NCBI RefSeq assembly: GCF_037975245.1
Contig: NC_092572.1
Location: forward strand, 26,088,489-26,152,488
DNA: 64,000 nucleotides
Direction of reading: 5' to 3'
Source of the DNA: Apostichopus japonicus
Lineage: Eukaryota > Echinodermata > Holothuroidea > Aspidochirotida > Stichopodidae
Below, piece by piece: positions 47,970 through 60,916 of the stretch. A program made the position numbers and the translations under genes. The number at the start of each line of letters is the position of its first letter. Positions within the stretch are counted from its first letter, which is position 1. The notes under the pieces were generated by a model, which saw only the letters and a list, made by a program, of their open reading frames with translations, had not been told where the DNA came from and did not search any database.

Positions 47970-49322
47970 GTAAGATGATTCTAAATTAAGCAGATATTTA
48001 AAATATAGATTCAGGTTAGAGTTTACATTTGGTATGTTTTATATGATTGTATCTAATTATGTGACAAAATGACGTCAACATGACTTATCTAACAATTTTA
48101 TCTAACAATTGACTAAGTTACGATTATGTCACTAAATATTCGCAACTTGTTCATGACAATATTATGCCTTGTCAGTATTCATCATGAGTTACATTCCTTC
48201 TTCCTTTGTGAAATATATTGTTAAAATTTCATTCAAAGACCGATATGATTTTTTTCCACCTTGTTAGTAAAATGGCTACGAGTGCACATACGGAGCAGAC
48301 AACGTTAAAAATAGTTATGTTTACTGATGTTAAGATCTAAGAGTGGCCCTTCGAATTAACACCGTTGGAAGTGTTTGCGTTTGTTACGACAGACCGGATA
48401 CGAAAGATACCCGCATTTTATCCCAATGAGTGGGAAAAATCTAGTTAAAGTTTGTAACTAGACAAGTTAATCATAAACTCACGTTATCATAAGTTAGGAA
48501 GGAAATATAGTTGAGGAAACCAATATCTTTAAAAGTTACCCTGTGTTATGTTGTACTGGAAGTGCCTGAAATCAGCGAGCAGTTTTAGTACTAATAGGAG
48601 ACAAATAAAACCGTTGCTCCCTTCTGGTCTAATTTTGCACGTGCTCCTTTGGATTAAAGTGTCAATGATGACTTTCGTTCTAAATACGCAAGGTAGAGAC
48701 CGCGATCTTCAAAAGAAGTTAAGGAAAGTTATTCAAGTAAAGTCTATTTCTACTTCTTCACTAAAGTTACTATCATGTGACAATCAACAACAACCCCCCA
48801 CTCCACTCAAACAAATCACACACAAGCAGTACCCAAATATATTTCAGTTAAACACTCCCTTTCCTAAGAGTATGAAATTCATTTTTTTAAGTCTTTTGTC
48901 AAATATATGATGACAAAGCTTGGTCATTCTACCAGACTTTCTGTGTGCATATTGCTGACTTTACAAGCTGTCGAGTTATTGTGTCGTTACAACTCATTCC
49001 TCTTTCACGCTGTCGTGGAATATGAATGTTCAATGAAGAAAATAACTGTTAACTTCCAAACACAATAACATACCACTTGAGAGAATTTGAGTCCTATCAA
49101 CTGGAAAAATGCTTAAGGTAAGTGGTACATATAGAAATTCAGTATATTATTACACAAAAGAAAATATCAGATTATTTTTGTTATAAAGTTGCGTTCAAGT
49201 CCTCATAAATTGTCGTAGACCAAGTCTGTTGTGAAAGCATAATTATTGAATACATCGCCTTAGAAAACCAGTCGTACGTTATTTTAAAATGTATTTTTTT
49301 TTTAATATTTACCTTTTATCAG

Positions 49323-49634
49323 AAGTACGACTTGTTGACGGCACCACAGATTATGAAGGCAGAATAGAAATCTTCTTAAACGGTGCTTGGGGAACAATTT
49401 GTGATGACAGCTGGGGCAAAGATGACGCCGATGTAGCGTGTCGACAGCTTGGGTTTACTGGGGCGGAGGCAGCAACTAGTTCTGCGAGTTATGGAGAAGG
49501 AACTGGTGAAATCTGGTTGGATAATGTACAATGTATCGGATCCGAAGAACATATCTTGGCTTGTAATAACAATGGTGTCGGTGTACACAACTGTGGTCAT
49601 AGTGAAGATGCTGGAGTAAAATGTGGAAGTGAAG
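49323..49634 (+). CDS. SRCR exon 17 (six-Cys, 312-bp type)
   Basis: NAGNAG acceptor; donor GAAG|GTAATA. Starts [31 protein letters not shown] shared with exons 7 and 18; IWLDNVQC for [16 protein letters not shown] without a sequon; a hybrid end HSEDAGVKC + GSEG that joins the first part of one C-terminal type with the last part of the other. The frame is open upstream from an ATG at 49289 (MYFFFNIYLLSE). Confidence 0.92.
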
Positions 49635-50989
49635 GTAATATCATTCTAAATTAAGGAGATATATGAAATATCAATTGAGGGTAGATTTTACATTTGGTAT
49701 GTTATATATGATTGCATCTAATAATGTGATAAAATGACTTCAACATACCATAACTAGCTATTTCCTAAGGTACGATTATTTCACTAAATATTCTCAAATT
49801 GTTGATGGCAATATTGTGCCTTGTCAGTATTCATCATTGGTTACATTCCTTCTTCCTTCCTGAATAATATTGTTAAAGTTTCAATCAAAGATTGATATGA
49901 ATTTTAACCACCGTGTTAGTAAAATGGCTAAGAGTGCACACACGGAGCACACAACGTGAAATAAAATTATGTTTACTTATGTAAGATCTAAAAGAGGCCC
50001 TTCGGACTTACACCGTTAAAAGTGTGTGCGTTTGTTGTGACAGACCGGATACGAAATATACCTGCATTAAATCCAAAAGAGTGGGTCAAAATCTAATTCA
50101 AGATAGTAACTATACAAATTTATTATAAACTTACGTTATCAATATTTACGTAGGAAATATAGTTGAGAAAACCACTATCTAAAAAAAGTTACCGTGTAGT
50201 ATGTTGTACTGGAAGTGCCTGAAATCAGCTAGCAGTTTTAGTACTAATAGGAGACAAATAAAACCGTTATTCCGTTCTAAAATAATTTTGCACGTGCTCG
50301 TCTGGGATTAAGTGTCAATGATGATTTTCGTTCCGAATACATATGGTAGAGACCGTAATCTTCAAAGAGAAGTTTTATTTTAGAAAAGATATTCAAGTCA
50401 AGTCTAACTCTACACTTTCACTAAAGTAACCATCATGTAACAATCAACGACATCCCCCAGCCCCCCCCCTCCCAAAAAAAATCACACACACAAGCAGCAC
50501 CCACATTTATTTCAGTTAAATACCCCCTTCCCTATGAGTATGGAATTAAGTTTTAAATTCTTGTATCAAATACATGATTACAAAGCTTGGTCATTTTTCC
50601 AGACTTTATGTGTGCATGTTGCTGACTTTACAAGCTGTCGAGTTATTGTGTCGTCAAAACTCATTCCTTCTTCACGCTGTCGTGGAATATTAATGTTTAA
50701 TGCGGAAAATAAATGTAAACTTCAAAACCCAATTACATACCACTTGAGAGAATTTGAGTCCTGTCAACTGGAAAAATGCTAAAGGTAAGTGGCACATAAC
50801 AAAAATAAAAGAAATCATTATACACAAAAAAATCAGATTGTTTTTGTTATCAAGCTGCGTTCAAGTCGTCATAAATTGTCGTAGACCAAGTCTGTTTGGG
50901 CAAGCATATTTATTAATTACATCATCTCAGAAAACCAGTCGTACGTTGTTTTGAAATTTTATTTCTGTAAAATATTTACCTGTTATCAG

Positions 50990-51301
50990 AAGTACGACTA
51001 GTTGACGGCACCACAGATTATGAAGGCAGGATAGAAATCTTCTTAAACGGTGCTTGGGGAACAATTTGTGATGACTACTGGGGCAAAGATGAAGCCGACG
51101 TAGCGTGTCGACAGCTAGGGTTTACTGGGGCAGAGGCAGCAACTAGTTCTGCGAGTTACGGAGAAGGAACTGGTCAAATCTGGTTGGATGATGTACAATG
51201 TATCGGATTCGAAGAACATATTTTGGCTTGTAATAACAGTGGTGTCGGTGTACACAACTGTGGTCATAGTGAAGATGCTGGAGTAAATTGTAAAATTCCA
51301 G
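50990..51301 (+). CDS. SRCR exon 18 (six-Cys, 312-bp type)
   Basis: NAGNAG acceptor gttatcagaag; donor CCAG|GTAAGA. CDDYWGK shared with exon 1 only in the Tyr; [31 protein letters not shown] with a sequon; AGVNCKIPG at the end. The open frame of 104 codons has no internal stop, although no ATG lies in it. Confidence 0.91.
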
Positions 51302-52646
51302 GTAAGATCATTCAAAAATAGCAGATATTTGAAATATAAATCGAGGTTTAAATTTAAGTTAAGTATGTTAGATATGATAACATCTAATCCTGTGACAAAC
51401 TTACTTCAACACGACTTAACTCGCAGTTTCTTAGGTACCATATCATCACTCAATATTTGCAACTATTTGATGGCAATATTATGCATTATCAGTATTCATC
51501 ATTAGTTACCTTTCTTCTTCCTTCCTGAATAATATTTTTAAAGTTTCAATCAAAGACTGTTATGAAATTTAACCACCTTGTTAGTAAAATGGCTACTAGG
51601 GCACACACGGAGCAGACAACGTTAAATATAATAATGTATACTGATGTAAGATCTAAAGAGGCCCTTCGGATTAACACCGTTTAAAGTGTGTGCAATCGTG
51701 GCGACAGACCGGATATAATATATACCCGCATAATATCCCAAAGAGTGTGTCAAAAATTTATTATAGATTGAAACTAAAGAAATTAATTATAAACTTACGT
51801 TATCATAAGTAAGGAAGGAAATAAAGCTGAGGTAAACAGTATCTAGAAAAAAAGTTCCCTGTGGTATGTTGTACTGGAAGTGCCTGAAATCAGCGAGTAT
51901 AGTACTAGTAGGAGACTAATGAAACCGTTTCTCCATACTGATCTAATTTTGCATGTGCTTCCTTGGGGTTAAAATGTCAACGCTGACTTTCGTTCTGAAT
52001 ACACAAGGTAGAGACCGTGATCTTCAAAGGGAAGTTTTATTTCAGGAAAGATATTCAAGTCAAGAATAATTCTGTATTTTCACTAAAGTTACTATAAAAT
52101 GACAATCAACAACAATCCCGCGTCCCCCACCCCCCCAAAAAAAATCATACAAACAAGTAGTACCCAAGTATATATCAGTTATATACCCCCTTTCTTAAAG
52201 TATGAAATTCTTTCAAGTCTTGTGTCAAATACATGATGACAAAGATTGGTCATTCTACCAGACTTTATGTGTGCATATTGCTGACTTTACAAGCTGTCGA
52301 GTTATTGTGTCGTTACAACTCATTCCTTCTTCAAGCTGTCACGTATTCGTTATTTTGAATGCAGGAAATGAATGTAAACTTCAAATTAAAATAACATTCG
52401 ATGTGAGAGAATTTGAGTCCTATCAACTGGAAAACTATTGAGGCATATGGCAGATTATAAAAATCAGAATCATTATACAATAAAAAATTATATTTTTTTG
52501 TTATCAAGCTGCGTCCAAGTCGTCATTAGTTGTTGTAGACCAAGTCTGTTTGGGCATGCATAAATATTAAATACATCGCCTCAGAAAACCAATCGCATAA
52601 CGTTATTTTGAAATGTAATTGTTGTAACATATTGACCTTTTATCAG

Positions 52647-52958
52647 AAGTACGACTAGTTGACGGCATCACAGATTATGAAGGCAGGATAGAAATCTTCT
52701 TAAAAGGTGCTTGGGGAACAATTTGTGGAAACAGCTGGGGCAAAGATGAAGCCGACGTAGTGTGTCGACAGCTTGGGTTTACAGCGGCTGTGGCAGCAAC
52801 TAGTTCTGCGAGTTACGGAGAAGGAACTGGTCAAATCTGGTTGGATGATGTACAATGTATCGGATCCGAAGAACATATTTTGGCTTGTATTAACAGTGGT
52901 GTCGGTGTACATAACTGTGGTCATCATGATGATGTTGGAGTGAAATGTGGAAGTGAAA
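52647..52958 (+). CDS. SRCR exon 19 (six-Cys, 312-bp type)
   Basis: NAGNAG acceptor; donor GAAA|GTAAGA. VDGITDYEG as in exon 12, FLKGAWG as in exon 11, TICGNSW in which both acidic residues after C2 are lost, FTAAVAATSS (a cross between the two middle types), ACINSGVG, end HHDDVGVKCGSES. Loss of both aspartates suggests that this domain would bind cations poorly, if the known site applies. Confidence 0.91.
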
Positions 52959-53850
52959 GTAAGATCAATATAAATTAAGCAGATATTTGAAATATAAATT
53001 GAGGTTAAAGTTTACGTTTGGTATGTAATATGATTGTATCTATGCATATGATAAAATGACCTCAGCATGGCTTAACTAGCGATTTCCTAAGGTACGATTG
53101 TGTCACTAAATATTCGAAACTTGTTGATGGCAATATTATGCCTTGTCAGTATTCATCATTAGTTACATTCCTTCTTCCTTCCTGAATAATATTTTTAAAG
53201 TTCCAATCAAAGACTGATATGAATTTTAACCACCGTGTTAGTAAAATGGCTTCGAGGGCACACATGGAGCAGACAACGTTGAATATAATAATGTATACTT
53301 ATGAAAGATCTAAATGAGGCCCGTCGGATTAACACCGTTTAAAGTGTGTGCGTTCGTGGCGACAGACCGGATATAATATATACCCGCATTATATCCCAAA
53401 GACTGGGTCAAAATCTTATTATAGATTTTAACTAACGAATTAACTATAAACTTACGTTATCATAAGTTAAGTAGGAAAGATAGTTGAAGAAAACATCATC
53501 CAGAAAAAATTACCCTGTGGTATGTTGTACTGGAATTGCCTGAAATCAGCCAGCAGGTTTAGTATAACTAGGAGAAAAATTAAACCGTTGCTCCATTCTG
53601 GGCTATTTTTGCACGTGCTTGCTTGGGGTAAAAGTGTCAATGATGACTTTCGTTCTGAATACACAAGGTAGAGACCGTTACCTCGAAGAAAAGTTTTATT
53701 TCAGGACAGATATTTAAGACAAGACTACTTCTGCTTTTTCACTAAAGTTACTATCATGTGACAATCAACAACCCCCCCCCCAAAAAAAAACAACGCCCAC
53801 AAAAGCAGTACCCAAGTATATTTTAGTTAAATACCCCCTTTCCTAGGAGT

Positions 53851-54090
53851 ATGAAATTCATCCAAGTCTTTTGTCAAATACATGATGACAAAGCTTGGTC
53901 ATTCTACCAGACTTTCTCTGTGCATATTGCTGACTTTACAAGCTGTCGAGTTATTGTGTCGTTACAACTCATACCTTTTTTAAGCTATTTTGGAATATTA
54001 ATGTTTACTGCAGGAAATAAATGTAAACTTGAAAACACAATAACATACCACTTGAGAGAATTTGAGTCCTATCAACTAAAAAACGCTTGA
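53851..54090 (+). other. Representative of a conserved intronic frame ending at a splice donor
   Basis: An 80-codon frame from ATG to TGA reads MKFIQVFCQIHDDKAWSFYQ, then HIADFTSCRVIVSLQLIP, GNKCKLENT and HLREFESYQLKNA. It ends one base before GTAAGT at 54092. Homologous frames, whole or broken, stand in the same place in other units (about 50534-50782, 52202-52441, 57180-57380, 60488-60673), and the last part is even open in intron 2 (about 17195-17310). I do not recognise the peptide. It may be a decayed exon, an alternative last exon or a chance frame in a repeat. Confidence 0.3.
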
Positions 54091-54293
54091 GGTAAGTGAC
54101 ACATAACAAAAATCAAAATATGATGATGCCAAGTTCACATTATTTTTGTTATCGAGCTGCGTTCAAGTCGTCATTAGTTTTCGTAGACCCAGTCTGTTTG
54201 AGCACGCATTCTTATCAAATACATCGCCCCAGAAAACCAGTCTATAACGTTATTTTAAAATGTTAGTTTTGTAAAATGTTTACCTTTTATCAG

Positions 54294-54605
54294 AAGTGCG
54301 ACTAGTTAACGGCACAACAGATTATGAAGGCAGGATAGAAATCTTCTTAAACAGTGCTTGGGGAACAATTTGTGATGACAGCTGGGGAAACGATGATGCC
54401 GACGTAGCGTGTCGACAGCTTGGATTTAGTGCGGCTGTAGAAGCAGTCTCTTCTGCGTTTTACGGAGAAGGAACTGGTGAAATCTGGTTGGATGATGTAC
54501 AATGTGACGGATCCGAACATAACGTTTTGTCTTGTGCAAACCCTGGCGTAGGTGTGCACAACTGTGGTCATGGTGAAGATGCTGGAGTAAAATGTGAAAT
54601 TCCAG
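54294..54605 (+). CDS. SRCR exon 20 (six-Cys, 312-bp type; 3' half like exon 1)
   Basis: NAGNAG acceptor tatcagaag then TGCG; donor CCAG|GTTAGA. VNGTTDYEG gives an NGT sequon; FLNSAWG; WGNDDAD; FSAAVEAVSSAFYGEG. From C5 on it reads [31 protein letters not shown], which matches exon 1 (SEHNVLSCANRG, HGEDAG) and no other core exon, then returns to EIPG. This looks like a gene-conversion tract. Confidence 0.92.
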
Positions 54606-55947
54606 GTTAGATCATTCTACAATTAGCAGATATTTTAAATATAAATTGAGGTTAAAGTTTTACGTTTAGCATATAGGATATCATTAAAACTAATCATATG
54701 TCAAACTTACTTCAACATGTATTAAATAGCAATTTCCTCAAGTACGATTATGTCACTAAATATTCGCAACCGGTTAATGCCAATATTATGTGCCTTGACA
54801 GTATTCATCATTAGGTACATCCCTTCTTTCTTCCTGAACAATATTTTGAAAGTTCCAATTAAAGACTGATATGAATTGTAACCACCTGTTAGTAAAATGG
54901 CTACGAGAGCACACACGGAGCAGACTACGTTAAATATAATCATATATACTTATGTAAGATCTAAAAGAGGCCCGTCGGATTATCACGGTTTAAAGTATGT
55001 GCGTTCGTGGCGACAGACCGGATATAATATATACCCTTATTATATCCCAAAGAGTGGGTCCAAATCTTATGATAGAGTGTAACTAACGTATTAAGTATGA
55101 GCTTACGTTATCAAATGTTAGCTAGAAAATATATTGAGGAAAACAATATCTAGAAAAAAAGTACCCTGTGGTATGTTGTACTAGAAGTGCCTGAAATCAG
55201 CGAGCAGGTTTTGTACTAACAGGATACAAATAAAACCGTAACTTCCTTCTGGTCTAATTTTTCGCGTGTTCGCTTGAGGTTAACTTGTCAATGATTACTT
55301 TCGTTCTCAATACACAAGGTAGATACCGTTATTTTCAATGAGAAGTTTTATTTCAGGAAAGATATTCGAGTCAAGACCAATTCTGCTTTTCCACTAAAGT
55401 TACAACCATGTAACAATTAACAACACCCCCCCCCACAAAAAAAGAAAAACACACACAAACAGCATCCACATATATTTTAGTTAAATACCCCCTCCCCTAT
55501 GAGTATTAAATCTATTCATGTCTTGTGTCAAAAACATGATGACAAAGCTTGATCATTCTACCAGACTTTCTCTGTGCATATTGCTAACTTTACAAGCTGT
55601 CGAGTTATTGTGTCGTTACAACTCATTCCTTCTTCAAGATGTCGTGAAATATTAATGTTTAACGCAGGAAAAAAGGTGAACTTCAAAACACAATAACATA
55701 CCATTTGAGACAATTTGAGTTCTATCAACTGGAAAACGCTTGGGTAAGTGGCACATAACAAATATACGAAAATAATGATACAAAAAAACAATCAGATAAT
55801 TTTTGTTATCAAGCTGCGTTCAAGTCGTCATAAGTTGTTGTAGACCAAGTCTGTTTGAGCAAGTATAATTATGAGATACATCGCCTCAGGAAACCAGTCG
55901 TACGTCATTTTGAAATGTTAGTTTTGTAAAATATTTACTTTTATCAG

Positions 55948-56259
55948 AAGTACGACTAGTTGAAGGCACTACAGATTATGAAGGCAGGATAGAAATCTTC
56001 TTTAACGGTACTTGGGGAACAATTTGTGGTGACAGCTGGGGCAAAGATGAAGCCGAAGTAGCGTGTCGACAGCTTGGGTATAGTGCGGCTGTGGAAGCGG
56101 TCTCTTCTGCGAGTTTCGGAGAAGGAACTGGTGAAATCTGGTTGAATGATGTACAGTGTATCGGATCTGAAGAACATATATTGGCTTGTAATAACAGTGG
56201 CGTCGGTGTGCACAACTGTGGTCATAGTGAATATGCTGGAGTAAAATGTGAAATACCAG
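55948..56259 (+). CDS. SRCR exon 21 (six-Cys, 312-bp type)
   Basis: NAGNAG acceptor; donor [33 protein letters not shown] (NGT sequon; first Asp of the acidic pair is Gly), [32 protein letters not shown] for [14 protein letters not shown] sequon, HSEYAGVKCEIPG with Tyr replacing the acidic residue before AGVKC. Three separate acidic positions are altered, more than in any neighbour. Confidence 0.92.
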
Positions 56260-57607
56260 GTAAGATCATTCCAAATTTAGCAGATATTTGAAATATAAAT
56301 TGAGGTTAAAGTTGACGTTTAGTATGTTAGATATAATTATATCTAATCATCTGACAACATTACTACAACATGACCAAACTAGCAATTTTGTAAGGTACGA
56401 TTATGTCACTAAATATTGGCAACTTGTTGATGGCAATATTACGCCTTGTCAGTATTCATCATTAGCTACATTTCTTCTTCCTTTTTGAATAATGTTGTTA
56501 AAGTTTCAATCAAAGACTGATATGAATTTTAACTACCATGTTAGTAAAATGGCTCAAAGAGCACACACGGAGCAGACTACGTTAAATATAATGATATATA
56601 CTTATGTAAGATCTATAAGAGGCCCTTCGGATTAACACCGTTTAAAGTATGTGCATTCGTGGCGAATGATCGGATATAATATATACACGCATTATATCCC
56701 CAAAAGTAGGTCAAAAATCTTATTATAGATTTTAACTAACGAATTAAGTATAAACTTACGTTATCATAAGTTATGTAGGAAATATAGTTTTGGAAAACAA
56801 TATATAAAAAAAATACCCTGTGGTATGTTGTGCTAGAAGTCCCTGAAATCAGCGAGCATGTTTAGTTCTAACAGGATACAAATAAAACCGTTGCTTCATT
56901 CTGGTCAAATGTTGCACGAGCTTGCTTTGGGTTAACGTGTCAATGATGACTTTCGTTCTGAATACACAAGGTAGAGACCGTTATCTTCGAAGAGAAGTTT
57001 TATTTCAGGAAAGATATTCAAGTCAAGAATAATTCTGCTTTTCTCTAAAGTAACTATCATGTGACAATAAACAACAACCACCGCCCCCCCCCCCACAAAA
57101 AAAATCACACAAAGCAGCACTCAAATATATTTCAGTTAAAAAAACATCTAAAAAGAGTATACAATTCATTTTTCAAGTCTTGTGTCAAATACATGATGAC
57201 AAAGCTTGGTCATTCTACCAGACTTTCTGTGTGCATATTGCTGACTTTACAAGCTGTCGAGTTATTGTGTCGCCGTTACAACTGGTTCCTTCTTCAAGCT
57301 GTCGTGGATTATTAATGTTTGATGTAGGAAATAAATGTAAACTTGAAAAACACAATAACATACCATTTGAGAGAATTTGATCCTATCAACTGAAAAACGC
57401 TTAAAGCAAGCGGCACATAACAAAAATCAGACTATCATTATACAAAAAACCCAGATAATTATTATTATCAAGCTGCGTTCAAGTCGTCGTTAGTTGTCGT
57501 AGACCAAGTCTGTTTGGGCAAGAATAATAATTAAATACATCGCTTCAGAAAACAAGTTGTACGTTATTTTGAAATGTTATCTTTGTAAAATACTTACCTT
57601 TTAACAG

Positions 57608-57919
57608 GCGTACGACTAGTTGACGGCACCAACAATTTTGAAGGCAGGATAGAAATCTTCTTAAACGGTACTTGGGGAACAATTTGTGATGACAGCTGGG
57701 GGAAAGATGACGCCGACGTAGCGTGTCGACAGCTTGGGTATACTGCGGCGGAGGCAGCAACTAGTTCTGCGAGTTATGGAGAAGGAACTGGTGAAATCTG
57801 GTTGGATGATGTACAATGTATCGGATCCGAAGAACATATCTTGGCTTGTAATAGCAGGGGTGTCGGTGTACACAACTGTGGTCATAGTGAAGATGCTGGA
57901 GTAATATGTGAAATTCCAG
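57608..57919 (+). CDS. SRCR exon 22 (six-Cys, 312-bp type)
   Basis: Acceptor ttaacag then GCGTACG, giving GVRLVDG instead of EVRLVDG and removing the second AG; donor [25 protein letters not shown] (NGT sequon), KDDADVAC, a hybrid middle [27 protein letters not shown] as in exon 9. Confidence 0.92.
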
Positions 57920-59252
57920 GTAAGATTATTCTAAATATAGCAGATATTTGAAATATAAATTGAGGTTAAAGTTTACGTTAAGTATGTAAGATATGGTTAT
58001 ATCTAATCATGTGACAAAATGACTTCAACATGACATAACAAGCTCTTTCCTCGGGTACGATTATGTCACTAAATATTCGCAACTTGTTGATGACAATATT
58101 ATACCTTGTCAGTATTCATTATTAGTTACATTCATTTTCCCTTAATGAATAATATTGTTAAAGTTTCGATCAAAGACTGATATGAATTTTAACCACCGTG
58201 TTAGTAAACTGGCTACGAGAGCACACACGGAGCAGACAACGTTAAATATAATTGAATTCTTATTTAAGATCTAAAATAGGCCTTTGGGATTAACACGTTT
58301 TAGAGTGTGTGCGTTCGTGGCGACATACTGGATACGACATATACCCGCATAATATCCCAAAGAGTGGGTCAGAATCTGATGATAGATTGTTAGTAAACGA
58401 ATTAAATATAAACTTACGTTACCATAAGTTAGCTAGGAAATATAGTTGAGGAAAGCAATATCTAAAAAAAATATCCTGTGATATGTTTCACTGGAAGTGC
58501 ATAAAAGCAGGGAGTAGTATTAGTACAAATAGGAGACAAATAAAACCGTAACTCCATTCTGGTTAAATTTTTCACGTGCTCGCTAGGGGTTATAGTGTCA
58601 AAGATAACTTTTCGTTCTGAATACACAAGGTAGAGACCGTAATCTTCAAAGAGAAGTTATATTTCAGGAAAGATATTGAAGTCAAGACTAATACTGCATT
58701 TCCCACTAAGTTACTATCATTTGACAATCAACAACAACCCCGCCCGCCCCCCAAAAAACACATAAAAGCAGTACCCAAGTATATTTTAGTTAAATACCCC
58801 CTTTCCTAGGAGTAAGAAATTCCTTCAAGTCTTGTGTCAAAAACATGATGGCAAAGCTTGGTCATTCTACCAGACGTTCTGTGTGCATATTGCTGACTTT
58901 GCACGCCGTCGAGTTATTGTGTCGTTACAACGCATTTCTTCTTCAAGCTGTCGTAAGATATGAATGTTTAATGCAAAAAAGGAACTACAAAACATAATAA
59001 CATACCATTTGAGAGAATTTGAGTCCTATCAAATGGAAAACGCTTGAGGCATGTATCACATAATAAACATTAGAATATCATTATACAATAGCAAATCAGA
59101 TTATTATTATTATCAAGCTGCGTTCACGTTTTCATTGGTTGTCGTATACTAAGTCTGTTTCGGCAAGCATAATTATTGAATACATCTCCTAAGAAAACCA
59201 GTCGTACGTTATTTTGAAATGTTATTTTTGTAAAATATTTACCTTTTATCAG

Positions 59253-59564
59253 AAGTACGACTAGTTGACGGCTACACAGATTATGAAGGCAGGATAGAAA
59301 TCTTCTTAAACGGTGCTTGGGGAACAATTTGTGATAACAGCTGGGGCAAAGATGAAGCCGACGTAGCGTGTCGACAGCTTGGGTTTACTGCGGCGGAGGC
59401 AGCAACTAGTTCTGCGAGTTACGGAGAAGGAACTGGTGAAATCTGGTTGGATGATGTACAATGTATCGGATCCGAAGAACATATCTTGGCTTGTAATAAT
59501 GGTGGTGTCGGTGTACACAACTGTGGTCATCATGATGATGTTGGAGTGAAATGTGGAAGTGAAG
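59253..59564 (+). CDS. SRCR exon 23 (six-Cys, 312-bp type)
   Basis: NAGNAG acceptor; donor GAAG|GTTAGA. VDGYTDYEG (Tyr for Thr), TICDNSW as in exon 16, [18 protein letters not shown] without a sequon, end HHDDVGVKCGSEG. The end block is shared with exon 24. Confidence 0.92.
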
Positions 59565-60916
59565 GTTAGAACTTTCTTAAGTAAACAGATATTCGAAATA
59601 TAAATTGAGATTAGAGTTTACGTTTGGTATGCCATATATGATTGTATCTAATCATGTGACAAAATTACTTCAACATGACTTAACTAGCAATTTCCTAAGG
59701 TACGATTATGTCACTATATTATCGCAAATTGTTGATGCCAATATTGTGCCTTGTCAGTATTCATCATTAGTTGCATTTCTTTTCCCTTCCTGAATAATGT
59801 TGTTAAAGTTCCAATCAAAGACCGATATGAATTTTAACCACCGTGTTAGTAAAATGGCTTCGAGAGCACACACGGAGCAGACTACGTAAAAGATAATTAT
59901 GTTTACCAATGTTAGATCTATAAAAGGCACTTCGGATTTACACCGTTTAAAGTGTGTGCGTTTGTTGCGATAGACCAGATACGACATACATCGCATTATA
60001 CCCCGAAGAATGGGTGAACATCTTATTATCGATTGTAACTAAACGAATTAATTATAAAATTACATTATCACAAGTTAGGTAGGAAATATAGTTGAGGAAA
60101 CCAATATCTAAAAAGTTACCCTGTGGCATGTTGTACTGGAAAAGCCTGAAATCAGTTTTAATACTAATAGGAGACAAATAAACCGATGCTCCATTCTGGT
60201 CTAATTTTGCTCGTGCTCCCTTTGGGTTAAAGTGTCTATGATGACTTTCATTCTGAATACACAAGGCAGAGACCGTAATCTTCAAAGAGAAATTTATTTC
60301 AGGAAAGATATTCAAGTCCAACCTAATATGGCTTTGTCACTAAAGTAACTTCCATGTGACAATCAACAACAACCGCCCCCCCCCAAAAAAAAAAACAAAC
60401 AAACAAAATCTCACACACAAGTAGTACCCAAGTATATTTCAATTAAATACTCCCTTTCCTAGGAGTATAAAATTCATTTTTCAGGTCTTGTGTCAGGTAC
60501 GTGATGACAAAGCTTGGTCATTCTGCCAGACTTTCTGTGTTCATATTGCTAACTTTACATACTGTCGAGTTATTGTGTCGTTACAATTCAGTCCTTCTTC
60601 AAGCTGTCGTGGAATATTAATGTTTAATGCAGGAAATAAATGTAAACTTCAAAACACAATCATTACCATTTGAGAGAATTTGAGTCCTATTAACTGGAAA
60701 ACGCTTAATTTATGTGGCACATAACAAAATCAGAGTATCATTATACAAAAGAAAAATAACAGATTAATTGTGTAATCAAGCTGCGTTCAAGTCGTCATTA
60801 ATTGTCGTAGACCAAGTCTGTTTGAGCAAGCATATTTATTGAATAATTCGCCTCAGAAAAACAGTCGTATGTTATTTTGAAATGTTACTTTTGTTAAAAT
60901 ATTTTCCTTTTATCAG

